This document shows positions 28,629 to 37,620 of a DNA stretch of 64,000 nucleotides, piece by piece. Every line of letters starts with the position of its first letter. The first letter of the stretch is position 1. Below the pieces are notes generated by a model. It did not search any database and had not been told where the DNA came from. It was given only the letters and a program-made list of their open reading frames with translations. Source of the DNA: Mangrovicella endophytica (GTDB lineage Bacteria; Pseudomonadota; Alphaproteobacteria; Rhizobiales; Rhizobiaceae); the NCBI RefSeq assembly GCF_002893625.1, contig NZ_PKMZ01000001.1, forward strand, positions 744,001 through 808,000, read 5' to 3'. Both the position numbers and the translations under genes were made by a program.

Positions 28629-29549
28629 ATGAAGCAGATGAGCACGCCGCGAGAGGAACTGGTCAACGAGGTCGCGAGCGAGAGCCTCGGCATCCTCCTA
28701 CGCATCAGTTCCACGCTCGCCTTCGCGGCGATGGGGGTCTGCATCAAGGCACTTGGCGATGGCGTGCCGCTGGGCCAAGTGGTCTTCTTCCGCTCGGCGA
28801 TGGCACTCGTGCCGCTCGTCCTGTTCCTCGCCTGGTCAGGCGACTTCCCCGAGGGCCTAGCGACCCGCCGGCCATTCGGCCACGTCGCCCGCTCAGCAAT
28901 GGGCGCCTGCGCTATGTTCACCTCGTTCGAAACGATCCGCCTGCTTCCCCTCGCGGAAGCGACGCTCCTGTCCTACCTCGCGCCGGTAATGCTGACCGTT
29001 CTCGGGTGGACGCTCTTGGGCGAAGCTCTGAACCGGCGGCGGATCAGCGGCATAGCCATGGGGCTCGTCGGCGGTGCCGCCTTCTGCCTGCCGGCGCTCT
29101 CCGGCACCTTCGCCGAGGGCGCGCTTCTCGGGCTCGTCCTGGGGCTTGCGACGGCATTCCTGACGGCCGGCGCCCTGATCCAGGTCCGCCGGCTGACGCT
29201 GGCCGGCGAAAGGGCAGGCGCCATCGCCTTCTGGTTCGCGGTCGTGTCCGCCATCGGTGGCCTCGCGACGCTGCCCGCGGGCTGGGTCGTGCCGGATCCA
29301 GAGCAGGCGGCGCTGCTGGTTGGCGCAGGGCTTGCCGGAGGCGTCGCCCATATCCTGATGACGCTCTCCTTCCGCCACGCCGAAACCGCGGCGCTCGCGC
29401 CCTTCGAATACCTCTCGATCCTTTGGGCGGCCCTCGCCGGCGTCGTGTTCTTTGCTGAAGTTCCAAACTGGGCCTTCCTCCTGGCCGCCCCGTTGATCCT
29501 ATTCGGTTCCGTAGTCGCTCTTCCCAAACGCGCGAAGAGCTGTGCTTGA
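28629..29549 (+). CDS. DMT-superfamily (EamA) transporter
   Basis: Inner-membrane drug/metabolite exporter of 306 residues with ten hydrophobic spans in two EamA repeats (about 20-145 and 165-295). Conserved pieces are VFFRSAMALVPLVLFL, LPLAEATLLSYLAPVMLTVLG and AETAALAPFEYLSILWAALA. The N-terminus before residue 18 is polar and variable, so a later start is possible; the ribosome site before 28629 is weak. The substrate is unknown. It stands alone between the importer operon and the imm11 gene. Confidence 0.88.
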   Translation: MKQMSTPREELVNEVASESLGILLRISSTLAFAAMGVCIKALGDGVPLGQVVFFRSAMALVPLVLFLAWSGDFPEGLATRRPFGHVARSAMGACAMFTSFETIRLLPLAEATLLSYLAPVMLTVLGWTLLGEALNRRRISGIAMGLVGGAAFCLPALSGTFAEGALLGLVLGLATAFLTAGALIQVRRLTLAGERAGAIAFWFAVVSAIGGLATLPAGWVVPDPEQAALLVGAGLAGGVAHILMTLSFRHAETAALAPFEYLSILWAALAGVVFFAEVPNWAFLLAAPLILFGSVVALPKRAKSCA

Positions 29550-29649
29550 GGTCGGCTGGGCCGAGCCATTCGAGAAGATGCTTGATCGGAGGAGCCGTCG
29601 TAACGCGTGCTCGACGTCTACTTTCAGAGGAGCCGCTTAGCCACCTTGA

Positions 29650-29829
29650 ACAACGACTTTAGGTCGAGACCGGACGGCGGCTTTCGGCACGGGATGACCG
29701 GAAGCCGCCGGTCTGCTTTCGGCCCATCTCTGCATCGGAAATCATTTTTCATAAGGGTGGAAAGCTGCCAGTCCGCTTCCGCGTTCGATCCGGCGAAAGC
29801 CGACATCGGTCTGCGCGCTACCGGCACCT
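29650..29829. repeat. GTCCGCTT/AAGCGG-rich degenerate spacer
   Basis: This non-coding stretch holds GTCCGCTTCC at 29771, GTCTGCTTTCGGCCC, GGCGAAAGCC and similar short echoes. Related sequence occurs in other spacers of the window (about 25.25, 30.55, 34.79, 48.63 and 52.1 kb). There is no clear unit length or terminal repeat, so it looks like an eroded dispersed family. Confidence 0.4.
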
Positions 29830-30420
29830 TCAGTCGGCCCAAATTGCCCGTTCGCCAACTAGCTTCTTCAGCTTCTGACGCTGCACCCAATCCCAAAGCA
29901 CGTCCGAAAAGAACACGCCGCTCTCCGGGCGCAGCGCGTCGCGCCATAGATGCAGCGAGCCCGCCACATCGCGCCGCAGGACCATGTGTAAGTTGACGCC
30001 TCTGGCGGGCTCGAAGATGCGCTTGCCGTTGGGTCTGCGCGGTTCGATCCAGTCGCCGTGGGTCAACTCCGTGTCCATCGCCTGCACGATGGTCATGACA
30101 TTGAGGATCGAGTAGTGGGCGCCCTCGATCGGCACGCCCTTCGGGTCGAGAAGGGTGACCGGGAAGAACTGGTGGACGCCCGGCTCCAGCTCCTCGACCT
30201 TGTCGCGGAAGGCATCCGTCACGCCCCAGGCCGACGCCAGATGAATGAAGTCGGGCAGGGTCTTGAAGCGGGTGCGAAGTTGGGCGTGGGTGGGCAACTC
30301 CTCGGGTGCCAGCCGCACCCCCTGCTTGAGGCGCCAGACCGCGTCATTGTCCGGCTTGGACACCCATTCGAACATAGGCGCATAGCGCGGCGTACGGGAC
30401 TGGTTGCACAAGTAGGGCAT
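29830..30420 (-). CDS. Imm11-like (DUF1629) immunity protein, orphan
   Basis: Protein of 196 residues resembling the Imm11/DUF1629 family, which protects cells from contact-dependent or polymorphic toxins. Supporting features are the N-terminal MPYLCNQSRTPRYAPMFEW, LPDFIHLASAWGVTDAFRDK, VEELEPGVHQFFPVTLLD and the C-terminal FFSDVLWDWVQRQKLKKL. The start at 30420 is preceded by GGAGAGG; a longer open frame begins at 30462. It is flanked on both sides by gene-free, degenerate spacer DNA. No toxin, VgrG, PAAR, RHS or CDI gene is near, so it would be an orphan immunity gene. The family assignment is from remembered motifs. Confidence 0.7.
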   Translation of the reverse strand: MPYLCNQSRTPRYAPMFEWVSKPDNDAVWRLKQGVRLAPEELPTHAQLRTRFKTLPDFIHLASAWGVTDAFRDKVEELEPGVHQFFPVTLLDPKGVPIEGAHYSILNVMTIVQAMDTELTHGDWIEPRRPNGKRIFEPARGVNLHMVLRRDVAGSLHLWRDALRPESGVFFSDVLWDWVQRQKLKKLVGERAIWAD

Positions 30421-30479
30421 GGGTACCGGACCTCTCCGCTGGCAACTGCGCCAAGTCATCATCGCCAGGACCGGTTGGG

Positions 30480-30640
30480 GAAGGGTGAACTACCGTCTTT
30501 TCCGCTTACGGGAGGGCTATGGACAGATTGGAACGGCAAACCTGGGTGTGAAGGAGATAGTCCGCTTTTGGCAGACAAAGGCATGAAAGCGGCCACTCGT
30601 GGCGAGGAACTGTCCGTAGAAATAGACGTCATGCTTCGCG
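30480..30640. repeat. GTCCGCTT/AAGCGG-rich degenerate spacer
   Basis: It contains TAGTCCGCTTTTGGCAGAC, ATGAAAGCGGCCAC and TTTCCGCTTACGGG. It is of the same character as the spacer on the other side of the imm11 gene. No ORF of interest. Confidence 0.45.
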
Positions 30641-30653
30641 AGTGCTTCGGGGT

Positions 30654-31619
30654 TCAAACGGTATCCAACCCCGTCCACGCAGCGGATACTTGCCACAGGC
30701 TTTCGGCCGCGTCTGGGTCGCATGCCCACGGGCTGACGCCCTTCCTTCCTACGCTCGGCTCGTTGACGACCGCGACGTCGCAGTCCTCACAGTAGACCCC
30801 ACCCATGCCGTTGAGCTGCGGGCTCGTGGCGCACCAGACGGTCGTGGCGGCCCCTTGCTCCACCATCTTCATCCCGCGCTCGGGATCGACGATCGGGCGA
30901 CCCGCTTCGTCGAGTGCGTCGAACGAGGCGATCTCCTCCGCGCTGAGGTGCCGGGCGAGATCGGTGAGGATCTGGCCTGGATGAAGCGAGAAGGCCCTGA
31001 TGCCGTGCTCTTGTCCTCGGTGGTCGAGTGCCATCGCAAAGAGCGCGTTGGCCGTCTTCGACTGACCGTAGGCGAGCCACTTGTCGTAACGGCGAACCCT
31101 GAAGTCGATGTCCTCGAAGTCGACCCCGGCGATCTGATGGCCGCGCGACGAAACGCTAACGACCCGTGCGCCCCGCGCCGCGACGAGAGCCGGCCAGAGG
31201 CCGAGCGTGAGCCGAAAGTGGCCGAGGTGGTTCGTCGCGAACTGCGCCTCGTGTCCGTCAGCGTCCCGGGTCTCGGGCGTCGCCATGATGCCCGCACTGC
31301 TGACGAGGATCGACACTGGACGGCCGACGGACACGACCCGACCAGCGAAGGCGGCTACGGAATGCGGATCGGCGAGATCCATGTGCTCGACCGTGGCGCC
31401 GACGAGCTCGCGCAAGGCGGTGCTTGCTCGCTCGGGATTGCGCGCCGGCACGATCACCTCGGCCCCCGCATGAACAAGAGCGCGCGTCGTCTCGAGGCCG
31501 AGCCCCGAGGCTCCTCCGGTCACAACGGCAAGCTTCCCCGAGAGATCGATCCCGGAAACCACCTCCATTGCCGTGCTGGCAGCACCGAAGCCGGAGCCGA
31601 TGGGCGTTTGCTGGGTCAT
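30654..31619 (-). CDS. SDR-family oxidoreductase (retinol-dehydrogenase/WW-oxidoreductase-like)
   Basis: SDR of 321 residues, larger than the classical type. It has LSGKLAVVTGGASGLGLETT near residue 25, SSAGIMATPETR in the NNAG position, VSVSSRGHQ and AYGQSKTANALFAMAL with the catalytic Tyr and Lys. The C-terminus GGVYCEDCDVAVV is typical of the retinol-dehydrogenase-like group. It is the last gene of the ECF41 sigma operon, 100 bases after the sigma gene, and would be one of the oxidoreductase partners usual for ECF41 loci. The substrate is unknown. Confidence 0.85.
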   Translation of the reverse strand: MTQQTPIGSGFGAASTAMEVVSGIDLSGKLAVVTGGASGLGLETTRALVHAGAEVIVPARNPERASTALRELVGATVEHMDLADPHSVAAFAGRVVSVGRPVSILVSSAGIMATPETRDADGHEAQFATNHLGHFRLTLGLWPALVAARGARVVSVSSRGHQIAGVDFEDIDFRVRRYDKWLAYGQSKTANALFAMALDHRGQEHGIRAFSLHPGQILTDLARHLSAEEIASFDALDEAGRPIVDPERGMKMVEQGAATTVWCATSPQLNGMGGVYCEDCDVAVVNEPSVGRKGVSPWACDPDAAESLWQVSAAWTGLDTV

Positions 31620-31719
31620 GCTGATGTCCTGCGTGAGTTGGCGCGCCCTGCGGGAGCATGGAGCGCTCTGAGAGGCTGGATGTCAGGCCGAGGCGACCCC
31701 ATAGTCGCCCGCTGCCCGA

Positions 31720-32625
31720 TTACTGTGTCCGCAAGGTCGGGTCCGGCTCCGCCGCGAGAGCTTGCGCGACGTGGCGAAGCTTGTCGGGATTGCGCGTGAT
31801 GTAGATCGCGGTGATCCGGCCGTCCTCGATGGCGAGCGCCGTCGTCTGGAGGACGTCGCCGCGCTCGCGGCTGACATAGCCGGGCAGCCCGTCGATCCAG
31901 ACGGGCTCGAGCATCTGCGCCCAGCCTTCCCCCCACTTGCGCTGCACGGTCTCGTACAACCGTAGGAGGCGGTCCAGTCCTGTGATCGGGTTGATGAATG
32001 CCAGGACCTTGCCGCCGCCATCCGAGCGCAGGACGGCGTTCTCGGCAAGGAGCATGCGCAGCGTTGCAGTGTCGCCGCTGGTCGAAGCCGCGAAGAAGGC
32101 ACGCGCGATCCGCTCGCCCTCCTCGCGCGCGACCGGGAAACGTGGCCGGGCGGCCTGAACGTTCCGCCGCGCCCGGACAGCGAGCTGGCGCACGGCCGCG
32201 GCTTCCCGGTCGAGCGTGTCCGCCACCTCGCCGAGCGGCACGCCGAAGACGTCGTGGAGCAGGAAGGCCGCCCGCTCGAGCGGCGACAGGCGCTCCAATG
32301 CCATCATCAGCGTGAGTGTCAGGTCGTCCTCGTCCACGCCGTCCTCCTCGGCTTCCACCAGCGGCTCGGGCAGCCAGGCGCCGACATAGGTCTCCCGGCG
32401 GGCACGGGCCGACTTCATCTCGTCGAGGCAGAGACGGGTGACGATGCGTGCGAGGAAGGGATAGGGGGCGACGATCCCGTTCCGGTCGGCGCCGATCCAA
32501 CGCAGCCACGCGTTCTGCACGATGTCCTCGGCCTCGCTGCGCGAGCCCAGCATGCGATAGGCGATGCGCAGGAGCCGCGCCCGATGCGTCTCGAAGATCA
32601 CCGTGGCGTCGTCTGCCTGCCGCAT
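31720..32625 (-). CDS. ECF41-family RNA polymerase sigma factor (SigJ-like, with SnoaL-like C-terminal domain)
   Basis: Extracytoplasmic-function sigma factor of 301 residues. Region 2 is about residues 8-72 and region 4 about 105-160. The fused SnoaL-like domain (170-290) serves as a built-in regulator in place of an anti-sigma factor. The three ECF41 hallmarks are all present: WLPEP (84-88) in the linker, DGGGK (202-206) and NPDKL (279-283). The start at 32625 has GAGGAAA six bases upstream; the longer frame to 32700 lacks a site. It sits in an operon with AhpD/CMD-like, NmrA-like, cupin and SDR genes. Two promoters of the ECF41 type lie upstream, implying autoregulation. Confidence 0.93.
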   Translation of the reverse strand: MRQADDATVIFETHRARLLRIAYRMLGSRSEAEDIVQNAWLRWIGADRNGIVAPYPFLARIVTRLCLDEMKSARARRETYVGAWLPEPLVEAEEDGVDEDDLTLTLMMALERLSPLERAAFLLHDVFGVPLGEVADTLDREAAAVRQLAVRARRNVQAARPRFPVAREEGERIARAFFAASTSGDTATLRMLLAENAVLRSDGGGKVLAFINPITGLDRLLRLYETVQRKWGEGWAQMLEPVWIDGLPGYVSRERGDVLQTTALAIEDGRITAIYITRNPDKLRHVAQALAAEPDPTLRTQ

Positions 32626-32707
32626 GCGCGTTTCCTCGGGGATGGTTTCGGGTGCTTCAGCAATGATGGCCAATGATGTGCCTCGCTGCCCAGAATACAT
32701 GGGTTCC

Positions 32708-33133
32708 CTACGGACGGTCCGGCGTCGTCAGCTTGGTGTCGTCCGTATCCACGACGAAGACGGCGAGGAGCTTGGAGGGTTCGTCGTCACTCGCGTTGGC
32801 GCTGACGCCGTGGTGGTCGCCTGGCATCTCGACGAAGCTCTCGCCGACGCGGAAGACCTTTTCCGGCCCGTCGTTGATCCGGCTGCGCACCGCGCCCTCG
32901 ATCACGGTTGCTGTGATGAAGGCGGAGGCGGCGTGGGTATGGGATGGCGAGGAGCCACCCGGACCATACTCCACGAGAACACCGCGCAGGCTCTTGCCGG
33001 GAACAGAGGGCAGCGGATGGTCGAAGATCGTCGTGACGCGGGCTTCGCCCCTCGCGACATCCGCCGCCATGGCGGGGACGGCATACACGACGGAGACGGC
33101 GAGGAGGGCTCTCACCAGGAAGGGTCTGAACAT
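32708..33133 (-). CDS. Exported small cupin-domain protein
   Basis: Single-domain cupin of 141 residues with a signal peptide (MFRPFLVRALLAVSVVYAVP, cleavage near AMAA at 24). The cupin metal motif is seen as PSHTHAASAFITATVIEG with a later MPGDHHGVSANAS supplying further histidines. It is probably a periplasmic metal-binding or dioxygenase-like protein. The start at 33133 is the only one giving a signal peptide. It lies 40 bases after the NmrA-like gene and 82 before the sigma gene, hence within the operon. Confidence 0.82.
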   Translation of the reverse strand: MFRPFLVRALLAVSVVYAVPAMAADVARGEARVTTIFDHPLPSVPGKSLRGVLVEYGPGGSSPSHTHAASAFITATVIEGAVRSRINDGPEKVFRVGESFVEMPGDHHGVSANASDDEPSKLLAVFVVDTDDTKLTTPDRP

Positions 33134-33173
33134 GGATGGGGCTTTCTTCGTGGGCGAGAGAAGTGCATCGGGC

Positions 33174-33923
33174 TCAGGCGGCGGAGAGCCAACTCTCAAA
33201 CCGCGTCGGCCCGAGCCGCACTGCTTCCGCATGCGCAGGAACAAGCGAACCCGTTTCGAGCGCAGCGCCGAAGTAGCGCGCTGCTCTGTCGGCCTGCACC
33301 TCCCGATGGTCTCCATTGGCGGCGATGCGGCGGGCGACGAAGTCCCGGAACGGCTGGCGGTCCGGTCCGGCGACCTCAATCGTCGCATTGCGCGCCGAAC
33401 CAAGCGCGACATCGGCGAGCGCTGCGGCGACGTCGATAGCGGCGATGGGCTGGAAGTCTGCATCGGGAACGACAAGGCGGTCGCCGTCGACTGAGCTTTC
33501 CGCGATGGCGGCTACGAACTCGAAGAACTGGGTCGCGCGCACGATGGTGAAGGGGATGCCGGAGCCTTTGACGATCTGCTCCTGGGCGACCTTGGCCCGG
33601 AAGTAGCCGTTCCCTTCAAGGCGGTCCGTGCCGACGATGGACAAGGCAACGTGGTGCTTCACACCCGCCTCGCGCTCGGCGGCGAGGAGGTTGCGGCCAG
33701 AGCGTTCGAAGAAGTCGAGCACCGCCGCATCCTCGAAGGAGGGCGAGTTCGAAACGTCGACGACAGCGTCGGCTCCGGCAAGGACCTCGGCCAAGCCTTC
33801 GCCCGTCAGCGCGTTCACGCCGCTGCTAGGCGATGCCGCGATGGCCTCGTGCCCTTGCCGCGAGAGTTCGGTCGTCAGGTGCTGACCGATGAGTCCGCTA
33901 CCGCCAATCACCACGATCCTCAT
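33174..33923 (-). CDS. NmrA/NAD(P)H-binding SDR-like protein
   Basis: Atypical (extended) SDR of 249 residues. MRIVVIGGSGLIGQHLTTEL is the nucleotide-binding start. ADAVVDVSNSPSFED, HHVALSIVGTDRLEG and YFRAKVAQEQIVKGSGIPFT follow the NmrA/azoreductase-like pattern, with Tyr-x-x-x-Lys present. The start at 33923 follows GAGGAG. An ECF41-type promoter lies about 70 bases upstream (33994-34021). In ECF41 loci this kind of gene is the usual epimerase/oxidoreductase target. Confidence 0.87.
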   Translation of the reverse strand: MRIVVIGGSGLIGQHLTTELSRQGHEAIAASPSSGVNALTGEGLAEVLAGADAVVDVSNSPSFEDAAVLDFFERSGRNLLAAEREAGVKHHVALSIVGTDRLEGNGYFRAKVAQEQIVKGSGIPFTIVRATQFFEFVAAIAESSVDGDRLVVPDADFQPIAAIDVAAALADVALGSARNATIEVAGPDRQPFRDFVARRIAANGDHREVQADRAARYFGAALETGSLVPAHAEAVRLGPTRFESWLSAA

Positions 33924-33993
33924 TGTACCCGTCTCCTCGTTCAAGAACGGACGGGGCGGCTCCACGCCGCGCTCTCGCGTCCGTCGAACAAAG

Positions 33994-34021
33994 GACGAGA
34001 GGGGCTGGTCCGGATGTGACA
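33994..34021 (-). promoter_or_regulatory. ECF41-type promoter upstream of the NmrA-like gene
   Basis: On the minus strand TGTCACA (34021-34015) is followed after 17 bases by CGTC (33997-33994). The published ECF41 consensus is TGTCACA-N16-CGTC. It lies about 70 bases before the NmrA-like start codon. The bases around both promoter copies also match (TGTCACATCCGG). Confidence 0.75.
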
Positions 34022-34131
34022 TGCCCCGAAGAAAATCAGCGAAGCGAGACACAGAATTGTCGGTCAGGGATCGATCAACGTCGGCGGGCGGGACGGCATT
34101 GGCGCCGTCCCTGATGAAACGGTAGAACGGG

Positions 34132-34587
34132 CTAGGCCTTCGCCTGGACCGGGAGGCGGAAGGGCGCGCCGAGACGGTTGAACGCGTTCATCGCAGCGAT
34201 CGTGATCGTCAGGTCGACGAGGTCCTTGGGCGCGAAGGCAGCGCTTGCGGCTGCGTAGGCTTCGTCGGAGGCGTGTGTCTCGCTGACCCGTGTAACCTCC
34301 TCCGCCCAGGCAAGCGCGGCGCGGTACTGGTTGGAGAACAGGTGGGGCACTTCAGCCCAGACCGGAACCAGGACCACCTTATCGAGCGGCATCGTCTTCA
34401 GCAGGTCCCGGGTGTGCAGGTCGATGCAGTGGGCGCAGCCGTTGATCTGCGATACCCGTAGGAAGACAAGGTGGATCAGCTCGTGCGGCAGATCGGTGCC
34501 CGTCGTGATGTAGTGGTGGATGCCATAGAGCGCCTTGGCACCCTGCGGCGCCACTTCGTTCCAGACCAGTCGCTTGTTGTCGCTCAT
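34132..34587 (-). CDS. Carboxymuconolactone decarboxylase/AhpD-family protein
   Basis: Small all-helical alkylhydroperoxidase-like protein of 151 residues. The redox motif GCAHCIDLHTRD gives Cys51, Cys54 and His58, the AhpD active-site arrangement, so peroxidase activity is likely. HELIHLVFLRVSQINGC precedes it, and the C-terminal half has the usual LTITIAAMNAFNRL. The start at 34587 has AAGGA upstream. It leads the ECF41 operon, with an exact ECF41 promoter 48 bases upstream. CMD-type genes are the commonest ECF41 target. Confidence 0.92.
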   Translation of the reverse strand: MSDNKRLVWNEVAPQGAKALYGIHHYITTGTDLPHELIHLVFLRVSQINGCAHCIDLHTRDLLKTMPLDKVVLVPVWAEVPHLFSNQYRAALAWAEEVTRVSETHASDEAYAAASAAFAPKDLVDLTITIAAMNAFNRLGAPFRLPVQAKA

Positions 34588-34634
34588 GTCCCGTCCTTGT
34601 ACTCGGAGCGCCGGAGATCGACGTTCGGAGGCAG

Positions 34635-34661
34635 GACGAGCCGAGCGAGCCGGATGTGACA
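34635..34661 (-). promoter_or_regulatory. ECF41-type promoter upstream of the AhpD/CMD gene
   Basis: On the minus strand TGTCACA (34661-34655) is followed after exactly 16 bases by CGTC (34638-34635), the published ECF41 consensus. It lies 48 bases before the start codon. It is very similar to the promoter at 33994-34021. Confidence 0.85.
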
Positions 34662-35115
34662 TGCCGGCAGGATTTCCACACAAAGAGCTCGTATTTCAGC
34701 CGAACGCATCTACGTCCGCTTCCGATCAGGTTGAGCAGGTCGATGGCCGACCGATTTGGGTCGGAACCGGATGGTTCCGCTTCCGGACATCCGCTTCCCA
34801 GGCGTCGATTGGCACGACCGGGTGGAATGCGGTCGTTTGCCGATGAAGCGACGAACAGCAGCTATGGCTGTGAACTTGCCGATGATGGCCAGGGGACCGT
34901 ATCCTGCCTCCCAAAGCAGGCCTATGTTGAACGTGGAGATCCTTCTCGCCTGCGTTCCTTTGTCCTGCTTCATGTCGAGCTCCTGCCTGCGGTCATGTCC
35001 GGCTATCCCCATGAACTGACTCGCGGGGGCGCCGTTTTTGCGCCTGTTCAAGCCCGCGCCTGATCGCGTCCCTCCAATCCGTCTGTCATCGACAGTCTGC
35101 GCCGTTCGCTCGAGA
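34662..35115. repeat. Spacer with GTCCGCTT/AAGCGG-like degenerate sequence
   Basis: This region of 454 bases has no recognisable gene. Around 34735-34850 it carries GGTTCCGCTTCCGGACATCCGCTTCCC and related echoes of the dispersed family. The rest shows nothing. Confidence 0.4.
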
Positions 35116-36894
35116 TCACCCGATCATCGCCAGTTGGCGATAGCGCCCGTTCGCGGCGACGAGCTGATCGTGATTTCCCTGTTCGACGATCCGGCCTGCC
35201 TCGAGCACCACGATCCGGTCCGCATGGCGCACCGTCGACAGACGATGCGCAATCGAGATCACCGTTCGATCGCGACGCGCGGCAAGCGCCGCCGAAAGGG
35301 CCTTCTCGGTCTGCGTGTCGAGCGCGCTAGTCGCCTCGTCGAGCAGGAGTACCTTGGGATCGCGCAGGATGGTCCGGGCAAGCGCAAGACGTTGCCGCTC
35401 GCCGCCGGAGAACTGGTATCCGCGCTCCCCGACCTTGGTTTGCAGACCTCTTGGCAGCTCGGCAACTTTTCCCGTCAGTTGCGCCAGTTCGAGCGCCCGA
35501 TCGATCTCTGACGAGGAGGCGTCCGGTTTGGCCAAGCGTAGGTTCTCCTCGATGCTGGCATTGAGGAGGAAAGGGTCTTGGGTCACGACACCCAGGACGT
35601 GAGAGAGCGTTTCGAAGCTCAGATCCCTGAGGTCGACACCATCCAGCGTCACCCGCCCATTGTCAGGGTCGTAGAGGCGCGCGAGCAGATGGCCGAGCGT
35701 GCTCTTCCCCGAGCCGGTGGTGCCGACGATTGCCGTGTGCTTGCCGGCTTCAATGCGCAGGTCGATGCGCTCCAGAGTCCGGCGGTCGGAGGCGGGATAG
35801 GAGAAGGAGACGCTTTCAAAGGCGATCTCGCCGCGGACAGTGCTCGCATCGACGTCGACGGGATGCGTGGGCTCGACGAGCGTCGGTTCGGTATCGAGGT
35901 AGCCGAACACGCGCGTCAACAGGGCTCGGGCCTTGCGCAACTCGACCCGTGCCTCGAACAGCTCGAGCGTGGGCCAGAGGAACTGCTCCTGCAAGGCGAT
36001 GAGCGCGACGAGGGTGCCGATCGAGACGCCGAAACCCTGGGCGAGCATCAGCCCGCCGATCAGGAAGGTCAGCGCCGGCAGGATGTCGAGGGCGAACATG
36101 ATGATGGCGACTTCCCACTGCCCGGCCGTGTGGGATCGCAGCTCGAGACGAGCGACGTCGGACGAGGTCTGACGGAAGAGTCGCACGAGATGGTGCGCTC
36201 GCCCCATGGTCCGTCCGAGAATGAAGCCTCCGGCCGACAGGGACTCGGTGACTGTCGCCGACATGTCGGCGATCCGCTCCTGCTGCTGGAAGGTGATGCG
36301 CTCGCGCAGGGCCGCCACACGATTGTTGAGCCAGAACAGGATCGGCATGAAGGCGAGCGAGGCAAGCGCCAGGCGCCAGTCGAGCAGGGCCATGGCGACG
36401 ACGGTGGTCGCCACGACGCTCAGGTTGCGGGCGACGTCGGTTGCCGTGTTGGTGAAGAGCGATTGCAGGCCGGCGATGTCGCTCGACATGCGCGACTGAA
36501 CCTCGCCGGTGCGCGCCGTGGCGAAGAAGGCGAGCGAGAGCGACTGCAAGTGCTCGTAAAGCGTCACCCTCAGCTCGTGCATGATGTGCTGGCCGATCTG
36601 GGTCGAGACGTAGGCTTGCAGTACGCCGGCGACGGCCGACAGGACAGCGACGCCGATGAGCCCGGCGCAGAGCCAGACCAGAAGCGTGGCATCCCTGGCC
36701 GGCAGCGCGTCGTCTATGATCGCGCGCATCATGAACGGCGTCGTCGCTCCCGCTATGCCGGCGACGACTATCAGCCCCAGAACGATCAGCAGAGCCCTTA
36801 AGTGCGGCCGAAACAGTGTGAGCACGCGCCTCCGGGGAGTGTGCTGCTGGGCCCAGGCTTCATAGTCGGTGAAGCCAGCGTCGGTGTCATGCAT
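35116..36894 (-). CDS. ABC exporter, fused membrane and ATPase domains (MsbA/MDR-like)
   Basis: Half-size ABC exporter of 592 residues that works as a dimer. Six transmembrane helices lie in residues 25-330. The ATPase domain has Walker A GTTGSGKSTLGHLLARLYD near 385, signature FSGGERQRLALARTIL and Walker B VLLLDEATSALD, followed by ISIAHRLSTVRHADRI. The N-terminus MHDTDAGFTDYEAWAQQHTP is short and soluble. It probably exports lipids or drugs; the substrate is unknown. It stands alone, in an efflux-rich region. Confidence 0.93.
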   Translation of the reverse strand: MHDTDAGFTDYEAWAQQHTPRRRVLTLFRPHLRALLIVLGLIVVAGIAGATTPFMMRAIIDDALPARDATLLVWLCAGLIGVAVLSAVAGVLQAYVSTQIGQHIMHELRVTLYEHLQSLSLAFFATARTGEVQSRMSSDIAGLQSLFTNTATDVARNLSVVATTVVAMALLDWRLALASLAFMPILFWLNNRVAALRERITFQQQERIADMSATVTESLSAGGFILGRTMGRAHHLVRLFRQTSSDVARLELRSHTAGQWEVAIIMFALDILPALTFLIGGLMLAQGFGVSIGTLVALIALQEQFLWPTLELFEARVELRKARALLTRVFGYLDTEPTLVEPTHPVDVDASTVRGEIAFESVSFSYPASDRRTLERIDLRIEAGKHTAIVGTTGSGKSTLGHLLARLYDPDNGRVTLDGVDLRDLSFETLSHVLGVVTQDPFLLNASIEENLRLAKPDASSSEIDRALELAQLTGKVAELPRGLQTKVGERGYQFSGGERQRLALARTILRDPKVLLLDEATSALDTQTEKALSAALAARRDRTVISIAHRLSTVRHADRIVVLEAGRIVEQGNHDQLVAANGRYRQLAMIG

Positions 36895-37043
36895 GGTCGG
36901 ATCTCGCGGGTTCGGACGCGGCGGTTCAGGACGGTCCTGCGGACCTCGGGCCGTGCTTCACTGATCAGGCTGCGTGCACGAAGCGTCGAGCGATGGTGGA
37001 GATCGAGTGGAGGCTCGGGACATCGGGATGCACCGCCGGCATC

Positions 37044-37577
37044 TCAGAAGCGCTTCTCGAAGCGGAACATGCCGTCGTCACCGGGCAGGTGCGGCTCGTC
37101 CGGACGGTGCGGATCCGGCTGGCCGGCGTGGTGGCACGCGGTGATGTGGAAGCCGCAGACGTTGACGTAGAAGTGGATGTTGCGCTTCTCGAAGTAGGGC
37201 GTGTGGGTCGTCCAGACCTTCGTGTCTGAATAGGCGGCCTCGATCGCCGCCCAGGCTTTGCGGCCGATGCCGCGGCCGATCTCGGCGGCGCGCACGTAGA
37301 AGAGGTCGAGCGAATTGTGTCGCGTTTCGGCGTCGATCGAGAGGACGGCGCCGCCCACCCATCGGCCGTCCTCGAGGATGCGGTGAACCACCGCGTTCGG
37401 GGCCTTGAGCGACGCGGCCACGTCCTCGTCTGGCGGAATCGGCCGCTTGCCGATCGAACCGAACGTTTCCACCACCGCGATCCCGAAGGAGTCCTGAAGA
37501 TCCTCGCGGAAGCGGGGCAGGTCGCTCTCGGACGCGATGTCGAGAGTGACGAGGCCGGGGGCGGGCCAAGGGGTCAT
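37044..37577 (-). CDS. GNAT-family N-acetyltransferase
   Basis: Acetyltransferase of 177 residues. The acetyl-CoA-binding motif appears in [20 protein letters not shown] (R/Q-x-x-G-x-G/A form) near 92-112, and the fold ends with [19 protein letters not shown]. The C-terminal tail [20 protein letters not shown] is typical of a GNAT subgroup found beside drug pumps. It lies 77 bases downstream of the RND pump gene on the same strand and may be co-transcribed. The substrate is unknown. Confidence 0.85.
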   Translation of the reverse strand: MTPWPAPGLVTLDIASESDLPRFREDLQDSFGIAVVETFGSIGKRPIPPDEDVAASLKAPNAVVHRILEDGRWVGGAVLSIDAETRHNSLDLFYVRAAEIGRGIGRKAWAAIEAAYSDTKVWTTHTPYFEKRNIHFYVNVCGFHITACHHAGQPDPHRPDEPHLPGDDGMFRFEKRF

Positions 37578-37620
37578 GGAGTCTCCGGGGTCTAGGGTGG
37601 ACGGCAGGAGGCATCACGCT

